DNA of 64,000 bases from Pseudomonas poae (GTDB lineage Bacteria; Pseudomonadota; Gammaproteobacteria; Pseudomonadales; Pseudomonadaceae), in the NCBI GenBank assembly GCA_004000515.1, contig CP034537.1:5532001-5596000 (forward strand), in the 5' to 3' direction. Positions 29,598-39,192 of the stretch are shown piece by piece. The first letter of the stretch is position 1, and each line of letters opens with the position of its first letter. The position numbers and the translations under genes are program-made. Below the pieces are notes generated by a model. The model was given only the letters and a program-made list of their open reading frames with translations. It did not search any database and was not told where the DNA came from.

Positions 29598-30917
29598 TCA
29601 AAACACCCACTGCGCAATCAACCACGCATTCGCCCCGCTGATCACCGCAAACAGAAACCACGCCAGCGCCTTCGTAGGCAGCCGATTAACAAACGGTCCC
29701 ATCAACTGCTTATTGCCCGTCATGCGGATCAACGGATACAGCGCAAACGGCAACTGCAGGCTGAGTACCACCTGGCTGAGGATCAGCAGCTTGCCGATAG
29801 CATCGTCGCCCATCAGCCAAACGCCCAGAAACGCCGGGATCAACGCCAGCCCGCGGGTGATCAGGCGACGTTGCCAGCAGGGAATACGCAGGTTGAGGTA
29901 ACCCTCCATGATTACTTGCCCGGCGATGGTGCCGGTGAAGGTCGAACTCTGCCCCGAGGCCAGCAAGGCAACGCCGAACAAGATGCTGGCGAACGCGCCG
30001 CCCACCAGGGGGTCGAGCAGGTGGTAGGCGTCCTGGATCTCGACCACGTCAGCATGGCCAGTGTTGTGGAACGCCGCAGCGGCAAGGACCAGGATCGCGG
30101 CATTGACCAGCAAGGCCAGCGCCAGCGAACCGATGGTGTCGATGCGTGCCAGCTTGACCGCATCCTGCTTGCTGGCCAGGTCCTTGCCGATCAGGCGGGT
30201 CTGCACGATGGAGGTATGCAAGTACAGGTTATGGGGCATGACCGTGGCCCCCAGGATACCGATGGCCAGGTACAGCGGCGCGGCATCGCTGATGGCCGAC
30301 AACGATGGGGTAAAGCCGCTGAGCACATCCGGCCAGTAGGGCTTGATCAACACCAGCTCGATGAAGAAACACACACCGATAGTTGCCACCAGCGCCAGCA
30401 TGATCGCTTCCAGGCGACGGAAACCTCGGTTTTGCAGGGCCAGTATCAACAGGGTGTCAAAGGCGGTGATGACGATGCCAGTAGTCAGCGACACGCCGAG
30501 CAACAGGTGAAACGCCAGGGCACAACCCAGCACTTCGGCCAGGTCGGTGGCGATGATGGAGATTTCCGCCAGCAGCCATTGGGTACGTGCCGAGCGTTTG
30601 CTGTAGCGTTCGCGGCACAACTGCGCCAAGTCCTTGCCGGTGGCGATACCCAGCCGCGAACACAGGCACTGCACCGCCATTCCGGCCAGGCTGGCCAGCA
30701 GCACCACAAACAACAGGTTATAACCGTAGCGTGACCCGGCCTCGATTGCCGTGGCCCAGTTGCCCGGGTCCATGTAGCCAATGGAGATCAACAGGCCGGG
30801 GCCGGCGAACATCAGCATGCGCTTGAAGAACGAAGCCTTGGGGTCAACGGCGACGGAGCCGGCCACTTCCGGCGGGCAGAACGGGGCGGTAGCGATTTTC
30901 GGCAGGCTGAATTTCAC
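29598..30917 (-). CDS. mntH: Divalent metal cation transporter MntH (Nramp family)
   Basis: Proton-coupled Mn2+/Fe2+ importer in the inner membrane. Eleven or so helices are visible. The metal-site motif DPGNWATAIEAGSRYGYNLL is in helix 1 and GATVMPHNLYLHTSIVQTR in helix 6, both signature Nramp segments. I chose the GTG at 30917 (KFSLPKIATAPFCPPE); a GTG at 30950 is possible, and neither has a good ribosome-binding site. Length is about 439 residues. It follows the hydrolase gene on the same strand after about 40 bp. No MntR or Fur site was identified. Confidence 0.93.
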   Translation of the reverse strand: MKFSLPKIATAPFCPPEVAGSVAVDPKASFFKRMLMFAGPGLLISIGYMDPGNWATAIEAGSRYGYNLLFVVLLASLAGMAVQCLCSRLGIATGKDLAQLCRERYSKRSARTQWLLAEISIIATDLAEVLGCALAFHLLLGVSLTTGIVITAFDTLLILALQNRGFRRLEAIMLALVATIGVCFFIELVLIKPYWPDVLSGFTPSLSAISDAAPLYLAIGILGATVMPHNLYLHTSIVQTRLIGKDLASKQDAVKLARIDTIGSLALALLVNAAILVLAAAAFHNTGHADVVEIQDAYHLLDPLVGGAFASILFGVALLASGQSSTFTGTIAGQVIMEGYLNLRIPCWQRRLITRGLALIPAFLGVWLMGDDAIGKLLILSQVVLSLQLPFALYPLIRMTGNKQLMGPFVNRLPTKALAWFLFAVISGANAWLIAQWVF

Positions 30918-30958
30918 GCGGTATCCCAGGCAAACACACTCGATAGGCACGCAGCTTA

Positions 30959-32512
30959 TCAGTCCGATGCAACCGTGCGCATTACCGTATCCCGAGGCAG
31001 ATCGAATGCCTCGACCACTTGCACCACCAGGTCCATCTCCTGATTGAGCGCATCACGCTCCATGCGCTGGCGAATCACCCCGATCACCAGCACCGCCAAG
31101 GTAGTGATTGAATACGCAGGGCCGGAAAACGCCCGCACGCCAGTCACCAACAGCATCGCCGCCGCCAACGCCTGGCCCACCACCGGGATCGCCGTTGCGG
31201 CACCCCGGCGCAGAATAAAGCCGGTCAGCCCCGCCAACGCCGTGCCACTCAAGGCGGTGGTAGCTGAGCGGCCCATGTCGAACCGGCTGAACAACCCTTG
31301 CTCTTTTTGCGCGGCCGCCTGGAGTTCTGCGTCGAATACCTGCCGGTCGGCATGGCTGAGTTTGTCCTTGTACTGTTCGATCAGTTTTTCCGCGACGTGG
31401 GTTTCCAAGTCCTCCAGCGCAACGACCTCCAGGGCACCATCAAACTTGATCCCCAGCCGCTGGGCGACATCTTCGGCGATTTGCCGGTAACTGACGCCAT
31501 GACCACGGGCCAGATTCATAAAGGTATCGCCGCCCATGCGCTGCAACTCGACCGCCAGCTTGAGCGGCTCGCGCACGCTGGCATCGATGGATGCACTGCG
31601 TTTCTGGGCCATCAGTTCGGCGAGGAACTTCAACTCTTCCGGCCGCGCCTGCACCAAAGGCGGGAACAGGTCTGCGTCCTCTTCGGCAAAGCGCACTTCG
31701 CTGCTGCGCTGATCGGTGCGGATCATGCCGCGTCGCTCGTGCAACAAGTCGGTGTACTGCACCACTGTCTGCAATTGCGGCCAATAGGCGGCGTGATCAA
31801 AGGTCGCTAGATGCACGTTGGTGACCTTGGCCTTGAGTGCGGGTGTCACGGGGATCGCATAACGGCCGATGCAGCGCTCGGTATCCGGTTTCATCGCCAG
31901 CGCCCAGTCCTTGCTGGAGTGGCAATTGATCACACGCCCCTTGAGCGGCGCCGCCACGGCATCCCATGGACTGGATGTACAGATCGCCCCGCCCATCAGC
32001 AACAGATTGTCCAAGGGCAGTTCACGGGCGGTTTCAGGGCTGGCCAGCAGGCTCTTGACCAGAATGCGTGCGCCCAGGGAATGACCGATCAGGTTGATAC
32101 GCCGTACCTGCAGAGACTCACCGCGCAGATAACCGGCCAGCTCCGGCAGCAAGCTCTTGGCCACTTCGTCCACCCGCGCCTCGACGCTTTTATAGTGGTC
32201 GAGAAAATAGGCAATCGCCTTGCCCACGCCAACCGTCGCAGCGCCCAGGCTGCCGCCACCCAGCATTGCGCCGATCACATCCTTGAACGGTGCAAACAGG
32301 TTTTCCAGGAAATGCCCCGCCGGCCAGAACAGCATCAGGTTGGTCGAGCCTTCGATCCCGGCCAACTGTTGCGTGAACTGGCCCAGTTGTTGTCGGTTGA
32401 AGAACGCCGAATAACCGTGAACATAGAGATTGAGCACATCGCCCTGAGGCTCGCCGCACAGTACGAACGTGGGCTTGCGGGTGCGGTGCATTTCATCCCA
32501 CTGGTGCTGCAT
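30959..32512 (-). CDS. Alpha/beta hydrolase fused to a YaaW/UPF0174-like membrane domain
   Basis: A protein of 517 residues starting MQHQWDEMHRTRKPTFVLCG at 32512. Residues about 20-270 look like an alpha/beta hydrolase: DVLNLYVHGYSAFF, nucleophile S145 in LIGHSLGAR and KDWALAMKPD. From about residue 290 it resembles E. coli YaaW: LKFLAELMAQKRS, GGDTFMNLARGHGVSYRQIA, then a glycine-rich hydrophobic pair (RRGAATAIPVVGQALAAAML and SGPAYSITTLAVLVIGVI). The second half would anchor it to the membrane. The biochemical function is unknown. The frame is intact, and the long upstream extension is excluded as noncoding. Confidence 0.82.
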   Translation of the reverse strand: MQHQWDEMHRTRKPTFVLCGEPQGDVLNLYVHGYSAFFNRQQLGQFTQQLAGIEGSTNLMLFWPAGHFLENLFAPFKDVIGAMLGGGSLGAATVGVGKAIAYFLDHYKSVEARVDEVAKSLLPELAGYLRGESLQVRRINLIGHSLGARILVKSLLASPETARELPLDNLLLMGGAICTSSPWDAVAAPLKGRVINCHSSKDWALAMKPDTERCIGRYAIPVTPALKAKVTNVHLATFDHAAYWPQLQTVVQYTDLLHERRGMIRTDQRSSEVRFAEEDADLFPPLVQARPEELKFLAELMAQKRSASIDASVREPLKLAVELQRMGGDTFMNLARGHGVSYRQIAEDVAQRLGIKFDGALEVVALEDLETHVAEKLIEQYKDKLSHADRQVFDAELQAAAQKEQGLFSRFDMGRSATTALSGTALAGLTGFILRRGAATAIPVVGQALAAAMLLVTGVRAFSGPAYSITTLAVLVIGVIRQRMERDALNQEMDLVVQVVEAFDLPRDTVMRTVASD

Positions 32513-32648
32513 GGGGCGGTGACTCCGGGTGACGAGGGGTCGCAATAGTAACAAAGGGTGGCCCAGCCCAAGGTGAAAACCTGATGAAGGCCACGCGTCA
32601 ACGCCGTACGGGCGAGGGAAAAGGCACCGCGTTGGCGCCCTCCTCCTT

Positions 32649-33427
32649 TCAGAACATCGAGGCCGCCTTGGACTTGGCCAGGTAGCGCGCCGGGGAATCT
32701 CCCAGGTTGCGGCGAAACACCGAGGTGAACGCGCTTGAGCTGCTAAAACCCAGTTCGAACGCCACGTCGGTAATGGACGAACCATGACTGAGCCGCGCGG
32801 TGGCCTCTAGCAGGCACACCTGCTGGCGCCACGACACAAAGGTCATGCCGGTGCACTCGCGAAAGTTACGCGTAAAGCTGCGCCGGCTCATGCTCGACCA
32901 ATCGGCCATCTCGCCAATCGAGATCTTCTGCGTGGGCGCGTCGAGAAAGCGTTGACAGGACCGGGCCAAGCGGGATTCCGAGGGCAACGGTGCGCTGAGG
33001 GGCAGTTCGGGCATTGCGCCAATCTCATCAATCAACAGGGTTAGCACGCAGCGGTCGCGCATGCTGGGTGAAACGGGCGGAATCGCCAGCGCGGCCTCCA
33101 AGAGATGGCGCAACAGCGGCGAAACACCAAAGACCTGGCAATGGTCCTGCAAACCCGCACGCCGGGCCGCGTCGTCATCCAGGTACGTATTCCGCGCATG
33201 TGCATCTCATGCGACACACCACCTGGCACCCAGATCGCCCGTTGCGGCGGCACCACCCAGTTACCCAGGTCGGTAAACATCTTCAGCGCACCGGTGGAGG
33301 CATAGGCGAACTGCCCACGTCGATGGGTATGCCGTGGAAACACCGTGCCGGACGGGTACTCGCGCAGCGTCACCACCGCTTCGGGGCTGTCGGGTTCATA
33401 AGGCGAAAAAGTGAAGGTCGGCGGCAT
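32649..33427 (-). CDS. AraC-family regulator with cupin domain, divergent from the N-oxygenase operon; one frame break
   Basis: Regulator starting MPPTFTFSPYEPDSPEAVVT at 33427. The cupin part contains FPRHTHRRGQFAYASTGAL and VVPPQRAIWVPGGVSHEMHM; the C-terminal HTH pair is ISIGEMADWSSMSRRSFTRN and SITDVAFELGFSSSSAFTS. The frame breaks near 33178 between MRGIRT and LDDDAARRAGLQ. Corrected length is about 259 residues. It is separated by only 106 bp from the crotonase gene that opens the divergent operon, so it is the obvious candidate regulator of 33534-38261. Confidence 0.86.
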
Positions 33428-33533
33428 GGCCCGATTTTGTCAAAGTATGACCTGACATAGCAAGCGGGCCACCAAGCCCCACCTATCATCGTTGCTCCCC
33501 AAGCTGGGTTCATCTCGAAGGGATATTCGGAAA

Positions 33534-34319
33534 ATGAGTGTCAAAAACTACTTGGATGTACGAGTAGACGGCGCCGTTCTGATGGTGGGACTCAACCGCC
33601 CGCAGAAGCGAAACGCCATGTCTCTCGAAGTCATGCACGAACTGCACGACACCTTCACCAACATTCCCGAAGGCGTTGGTGCAGCAGTGCTATACAGCAC
33701 CAGCCAGCATTTCTGTACGGGGCTGGACCTTTCGGAAATTCGCGACCAATCGGTCATCGATAACGTCCAGGCTTTCCGCGAATGGCACAAGACGTTCGAA
33801 CTGATCCAGTTCGGCAAAGTCCCCGTGGTGGCCGCAATCACCGGCGCGGCCATCGGTGGCGGCCTGGAAATCGCCACCGCCTGCAGCCTGCGTGTGGTCG
33901 ATGACAGCGCCTTCTTCTCGCTGCCCGAAGCCATGCGCGGTCTGTACGTAGGCGTTGGCGCTTCAGTGCGCTTCCCGCGTATCGCCGGCATCGCGCTGAT
34001 GACCGACATGATGCTCACCGGCCGCACGCTCTACGCCAAGGAAAGCTACGAGCGCGGTGTTGCCCAGTATTTGGTGCCGGTAGGCCAGGCAGTGCTCAAG
34101 GCCACCGAATTGGCCCACAAGATCGCGGGCAACCTGCCCATGACCAATTACGCGGTAACCCACGTACTGCCACGCATTGTCGACCAGAGCCAGCAGGATG
34201 GCCTGATGACGGAGGCGTTGATTGCCGCAGTGGTGTCTTCCGACACCCGCACACAGGATCGCCTGGCGGACTTCCTGGATCGCAAGAAGGACAAGATCCA
34301 GACCGCGCCAGCGGTGTAA
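33534..34319 (+). CDS. Enoyl-CoA hydratase/isomerase (crotonase) family protein
   Basis: First gene of the putative biosynthetic operon; intact at 261 residues. Crotonase fold features are NRPQKRNAMSLEVM, the oxyanion-hole segment around STSQHFCTGLDLSE, and both catalytic-type glutamates, in AAIGGGLEIATACSL and in FFSLPEAMRGL. A CoA-bound acyl substrate and a hydration, isomerisation or hydrolysis reaction are therefore likely. It starts at ATG 33534. Because it is grouped with an N-oxygenase and an amidotransferase, a role in specialised metabolism is more likely than one in fatty acid degradation; this is inference. Confidence 0.88.
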   Translation: MSVKNYLDVRVDGAVLMVGLNRPQKRNAMSLEVMHELHDTFTNIPEGVGAAVLYSTSQHFCTGLDLSEIRDQSVIDNVQAFREWHKTFELIQFGKVPVVAAITGAAIGGGLEIATACSLRVVDDSAFFSLPEAMRGLYVGVGASVRFPRIAGIALMTDMMLTGRTLYAKESYERGVAQYLVPVGQAVLKATELAHKIAGNLPMTNYAVTHVLPRIVDQSQQDGLMTEALIAAVVSSDTRTQDRLADFLDRKKDKIQTAPAV

Positions 34320-34399
34320 CTCCCGGTCGTGAAAGTTGCCGGGCGCGCCTCGGCAAACCATGGATGGCCTTCACAGCACATTATCAATCCGGTGAAACC

Positions 34400-35359
34400 A
34401 TGTTTCAGCACAGCACTCAAGACGATCTTTATCGCAGCAATGACGCAGCCGATGAACGATTGATCAAAATCGAACGCAGCTGGCACAAACGCGCACAGAT
34501 CAAGCTGGACTCCCAACGTCCGGATATCCAGCTCGACCTGCAAGCGCCGGACTTTCTCGAGGCACTGCTACCCTTCGCACATGATCCGCAGTACCAGAAC
34601 TATCCGCACGCCCTGAAACTGCTGATCCTCTCGGCCGGCTGGGTCATCTACAACCAGAAAACCATCGCCATCGAAACCGAGATCATCTGCCCGTCGTGCA
34701 TCGACCTGCTGCAGCTGGGCTCACGCCTGAGCTCCGCCAGCGCCGCGACGATTTCCGAAACCCTGGCAGATGAGGCCTACCACACGTTGTTCTCGATCAA
34801 CATGTGTGAACTGGCGATTACCCAGCGCGGCATGCGCATCAAATGGCCAGAACTGGAGCTGACCCGGCACTTGAGCCAAGCCCAGGCAACGATGTCCGAG
34901 GCGGACTTCAAGATCTACCGCCTGGCCTTCTCGCTGGTTTCGGAGACGTTTATCAGCGACTACCTGGCCGACCTCAGTGACGCGCCCGACATCCAGCCGG
35001 TGTTTCGTCACGTGGTGGCCCTGCACAAAAAAGACGAGCTGGTGCACAAGCACATCTTCCCGCTGTTCGTGCAGCAGGTGGTCGGTGACTTCACGGCGCA
35101 GCAAACCACCTTGTTTACCCGGGGCATCGCCAACTCCATCCGGATCTTCCCGATGCGCGAGATTTCTGCGTGGCGAATCATCCTGCCCCAACTGCTCGAA
35201 GTGTTCGGCGATCGCTCGCTGCTGCTACCGACTCAATTTATCGAGACCGGCGAAGCGGACTACTCGGCGATGCCCGACATCCTCAGTTCCATTGGCATAC
35301 ATCCCGCAGCCGTACTGCCAGAACTACAAGTGATGACAGAGCCGGTCATCACCGTTTGA
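34400..35359 (+). CDS. AurF/CmlI-like diiron N-oxygenase
   Basis: Ferritin-like diiron oxygenase of the p-aminobenzoate N-oxygenase family, which oxidises an amine to a hydroxylamine, nitroso or nitro group. With the start at 34400 (MFQHSTQDDLYRSND) the protein has 319 residues. All ligand positions expected from AurF are present with matching spacing: E92 or E94 in IAIETEII, E125 and H128 in DEAYH, E182 in SETF, then H209, E213 and H216 in LHKKDELVH. The family is typical of natural-product clusters. The substrate is unknown. It lies 80 bp after the crotonase and 45 bp before asnB. Confidence 0.87.
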   Translation: MFQHSTQDDLYRSNDAADERLIKIERSWHKRAQIKLDSQRPDIQLDLQAPDFLEALLPFAHDPQYQNYPHALKLLILSAGWVIYNQKTIAIETEIICPSCIDLLQLGSRLSSASAATISETLADEAYHTLFSINMCELAITQRGMRIKWPELELTRHLSQAQATMSEADFKIYRLAFSLVSETFISDYLADLSDAPDIQPVFRHVVALHKKDELVHKHIFPLFVQQVVGDFTAQQTTLFTRGIANSIRIFPMREISAWRIILPQLLEVFGDRSLLLPTQFIETGEADYSAMPDILSSIGIHPAAVLPELQVMTEPVITV

Positions 35360-35404
35360 ACCCAGCGTGCCGCTGATCACTACAAATTCAATCGAGAACT
35401 TTTT

Positions 35405-37307
35405 ATGTGTGGATACATTGGCGTCTTCGCCAAACAACCTCGTGCGTTCGACCCGAACATGTTCGATGCCGCCCTGCGCGCCATCCATCACCGCGGCCCG
35501 GACAGCTCCAGCCAGTGGTTCGACCCCAAGGGCCAGGCCGCTTTCGGCTATGTACGCCTGGGTCTGGTCGGGCTGGGCAACGGCACCCAGCCTATCGTGG
35601 CCGATGAAGGCGACCTGGTGATGATGGTCAACGGCGAGTTCTACGACTACCAACGCATTCGCGCGGAGCTGGAAGGCCACGGCTGCCGGTTCAAGACTTC
35701 CTCGGACAGTGAAATCGCCATGCACCTGTACCGCCGCCATGGCGTACGCGGCCTGAAGCAACTGCGTGGCGAGTTCACCATCCTGATTTACGACCGCCTG
35801 CACAAAAGCTGTTTGCGGTGCGTGACCGAGTGGGCGTCAAGCCGCTGTACTACACCGAACATGAAGGCGCCTGGTACTTCGCTTCCGAGATCAAAGCCTT
35901 GCTCGCAGCGGGCGTTCCGGCGCAGTGGGACCACGAGTCCTACGCTAACCGGGGCTTTATCCTGCGTGACCGTACCGTGTTCAACAACATCCGCAGCGTA
36001 AAGCCGGGGTGCTGGATCATCGCCGACGAAAGCGGCCTGCAAACCGAGCAATACTGGGACTGGGACTTCCCCGACGCCCAGGCCACCGAGCAACGCAGTG
36101 AAGCCGAGATGATCGACTCGCTGCGCCACACCATCGAAGAGTCCGTGCGCCTGCGCCTGCATGCCGATGTGCCGGTGGGCGTCTGCCTCAGCGGCGGCCT
36201 GGATTCCTCGGCCATGCTGGGGATTGCCACCGAGCTGACCGGCCAACCGTTGCAGGCGTTCCACTTGTCCTTCGAAGGCGAGCAGGCCTACGACGAACGC
36301 CAGTACGCCGAAGTTGCCGCGCGGCATAACCGTGCGCACCTCAACGTGTTGTCGGTGAACTCCACTGACATGGCGGACAACTTCGAAAATGCCCTGTGGC
36401 ACGCCGAAATGCCCTTCGCCAATGCCCATAGCGTGGCCAAGTACCTGCTGTGCAAATACGTGCAAAGCCAGGGCATGCGTGCGGTGTTGACCGGTGAAGG
36501 CGCCGATGAGGTCTTCGGCGGCTACCCGCACTATCGCCGCGACATGGTGCTGTACAACCACGAACACCAGGACCCAACGGTGATCGCCGAACTCACCCGC
36601 CGTCTGCACGCCAGTGAAGACCGCTACCTGCCCGGCGGCAAAATGACGTGAAGTGGGTCCAGGACGAACTTGGCCATGGAGTGTCCTGGCTGCAAACCCA
36701 ATCGGCGCTGTTCGGCCCGTTGGCGCAGTTGTACAGCGATGACTTCCGTGAGCGCTTCTGCAATGTCGATGCCTATCGCCAGTTCTACGACCGGTTGAGC
36801 CCACGGGCGCTCGACGGTTGGGAGCCGGTCAACCGTTCGCTGTACATGGTTGCCAAGTCCAGCCTGCCCAACGTGGTACTGACCGCCTTGGGTGATCGCA
36901 TGGAAATGGCCGGCAGCCTGGAAGGCCGCCCGCCGCTGCTGGACCATCAAGTGATCGAAGCCGCCTGCCGCCTGCCGGTCAACATGAAAGTGCGCGGCGC
37001 CACCGAGAAGTACGCCCTGCGCGAAGCCATGCGCCCTTACGTGCCGCAGGCAGTGCTGGATCGCAAGAAGCAATACTTCCGCGCACCACCGGCGTCGGAA
37101 AGCCCGCAATCGAAGCTGTTCGAGATGATCAACGACGTGTTGAGCGGACCGGCGTTGAGCAACGTGCCGTTCTTCGACCCACGTAAAGTACGCGCCCTGC
37201 TGGCAACCTTGCCAAGCTTGTCCCCCGCGCAACGCGCATCGGCAGACAACCTGCTGATGGAAATTGCCGGGCTGTGCCTGATGCAACAACGGTTCGCTGT
37301 GAACTGA
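35405..37307 (+). CDS. Asparagine synthetase B-type glutamine amidotransferase, two frame breaks
   Basis: Class II glutamine amidotransferase joined to an ATP-dependent amide synthetase. C2 of MCGYIGVF is the glutaminase nucleophile; HHRGPDSS and MVNGEFYDYQ complete that domain. The synthetase PP-loop is VCLSGGLDSSAML, followed by TGEGADEVFGGYPHYRR. The frame breaks near 35810 (AAAAA read as AAAA) and near 36648 (GG read as G in AAAATGACG). Corrected length is about 635 residues. Within this operon it may amidate a pathway intermediate rather than make asparagine, as several AsnB homologues in biosynthetic clusters do. Confidence 0.88.
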
Positions 37308-37360
37308 CCTGTAGGCGGCGCGCTGCGGATGCGGTGCGTCGCCTGACCCAAGGAGGCTCC

Positions 37361-38261
37361 ATGCTGAAAAACACTTATCACTCGCCGTGCTCGTGACACT
37401 GGTCTGGGGCGTCAACTTCCCCATCACCAAGTTGGGCCTGCGCGCGATCGACCCCTTTGTACTCACGGGCATCCGCTTTGCCCTCGCCGCCCTGCCGCTG
37501 GTGTTCTTTATCAAGCGCCCAGCCGTCAAGTTCAGTTACGTGGTGGCCTACGGGATCATCTTCGGGCTGGGCATGTGGGGCGTGATCAACTACGGCATCC
37601 AGGTGGGCGTGAGTCCAGGCATTGCCTCGTTGATCATTCAACTCAGCGTGTTCTTCACCATGGGCTGGGGCTTTTGCTGTTCAAGGAAAAGATCCGTGGT
37701 GCGCAGATGATCGGCGCGGTGTTGGCACTGATTGGCCTGGCGGGGATCATTTCGACCCAGGAAGGCAACCATGCGGTGCTGGGCGTCATGCTGATCGTGC
37801 TGAGCGCGGTGGCCTGGAGCATCGGCAACGTCATCATCAAGAAGTCCGGGGTCAAGGAGATCTTCTCGTTCATGGTGTGGGCCAGCCTGATCCCGCCAAT
37901 TCCGCTGTTCCTTACGGCCTGGCTGATGCATGGCAGTGCTGCGTTTGAAGGCTTGCAAGCCAGCCTCGACCTGACGGCAGTCCTGTCGATCCTGTTTCAG
38001 GTGTACTTGGCCACGCACTTTGCCTACTGGGGCTGGAACTCGTTGCTCAAGCTGTACCCGGTGTCGACCGTGGCGCCATTGTCGTTGCTGATTCCCGTGT
38101 TTGGCATTGCCAGTTCGATGCTCATACTCGACGAGCGTATTTCTACGCCGAACCTGATCTCCATCGGGATCATCATCGCTGGGCTGGCGGTGGGCTTGTA
38201 TCGCAGGCCGGTGAACGTGGTTACCACCGGACAGGACGTCGGCATGCAGCCCAGCAAATAG
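37361..38261 (+). CDS. EamA/DMT-family transporter, two frame breaks
   Basis: Inner-membrane ten-helix transporter of the RhaT/EamA type, probably exporting the product of the operon. The ATG at 37361 has an ideal AGGAGG upstream. The frame is lost near 37377 (TTT read as TT) and near 37677 (GGGGG read as GGGG); corrected reading gives MLKNT-LSLAVLVTLVWGVN, the usual DMT opening, and LLLFKEKIRGAQMIGAVLAL after the second site. The two EamA repeats are visible. Corrected length is about 300 residues. It ends the four-gene operon. Confidence 0.87.
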
Positions 38262-38285
38262 CGCGCCTTAGTAGTGAGCGGGGAG

Positions 38286-38590
38286 TCAACACGCGAAGTT
38301 GTCGATTTTCACCTGACCATCGGGAAACGTCGCAATAATTTCCAGCTCACCGCCCATTGCACGAATGTAGTCACGCAACGTGCTGATATACATATCGGTG
38401 CGCCGCTCCATCTTGGAAACAGCCGCCTGGTTGATATTCAATGCCTTGGCCAGGCTTTGCTGGCTCAATCGCTGAGCCTTGCGCAGCTCATGCAGGGCAT
38501 TTCCTGCAGATGTTGCTGGAACAGCAGCTTGGCTTCCGCACGGGATTGCGGCGTCATGCGCGCTTGAAGTTCAGCGAATTTCTTAGCCAT
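38286..38590 (-). CDS. XRE-type HTH antitoxin of a HigBA-like module, one frame break
   Basis: DNA-binding antitoxin starting MAKKFAELQARMTPQSRAEA at 38590. The HTH is LSQQSLAKALNINQAAVSKM, followed by ERRTDMYISTLRDYIRAMGG. The frame breaks near 38505, between LLFQQHLQEMP and RLSQQSLAK. Corrected length is about 101 residues. Its start overlaps the toxin end by 8 bp; the toxin-first order is usual for HigBA. The antitoxin is expected to repress the promoter upstream of the toxin. Confidence 0.85.
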
Positions 38591-38960
38591 GGTTACGGCC
38601 CTCTTTACGCATTGTTTCCAGATGTATGTCATACAGCTTTTCTGCCACGGGAACATGCTCCTCATACCATCGGCGTTGTCCGGTCTTGTCACCACCGACC
38701 AGCAACAATGCGCATCGGCGTGGATCAAAGGCGTACAACACCCGAGAAGGTCTCCCTGCGTGCTGCACGCGCAGTTCCCGCAGGTTGCCATGCCGGGAGC
38801 CCTTGATATCGCTACTGTGGGGAAAGCCCAAACCCGGCCCGAAAAGCCCCAGCAGATCAACGCTGGCAGAGACCGAAATCTGCTCCTTTACCCCCAGGCC
38901 ATCCCACCAGCCTCCGAACTCATCCGTGTATTCAATTTCACAGCCCATGAAATATGCCAT
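38583..38960 (-). CDS. RelE/HigB-like toxin (phage Gp49-like family)
   Basis: Predicted mRNA interferase, intact at 125 residues. Family segments are YTDEFGGWWDGLGVKEQISV, HSSDIKGSRHGNLRELRVQ and RVLYAFDPRRCALLLVGGDK, then RRWYEEHVPVAEKLYDIHL. Toxicity would be held in check by the overlapping HTH antitoxin. I kept the start MAYFMGCEIEYTDEF at 38960; an internal ATG (MGCEIEY) four codons later is possible. The upstream region to 39192 is AT-rich and has no gene I can support. Confidence 0.88.
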   Translation of the reverse strand: MAYFMGCEIEYTDEFGGWWDGLGVKEQISVSASVDLLGLFGPGLGFPHSSDIKGSRHGNLRELRVQHAGRPSRVLYAFDPRRCALLLVGGDKTGQRRWYEEHVPVAEKLYDIHLETMRKEGRNHG

Positions 38961-39192
38961 CCAAGGAATATAATCTCAAGAACTTAAAGCTAGGAGATGA
39001 AGTGGCCCACCTTCCACCCGTGCCCCCTGGAAAATTGTTTGTACATCCTTCCGATTCGACGGCTAACCGCCCGCCCACCAACAAAAAAAGACGCGATATC
39101 CGCCTCACTCGCAGCAAAAACACAATTTTCAAAATGTAAAAAGCGCTCTAATACGCTCCTGTTGATTGGTTTTGAAGATCCTGGAGTTCCCC

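Noticed and set aside
32513..32785. N-terminal extension of the hydrolase frame up to 32785
   Set aside because: The added residues are Arg/Pro-rich with no family match and overlap the AraC gene on the same strand; the ATG at 32512 starts the conserved part.
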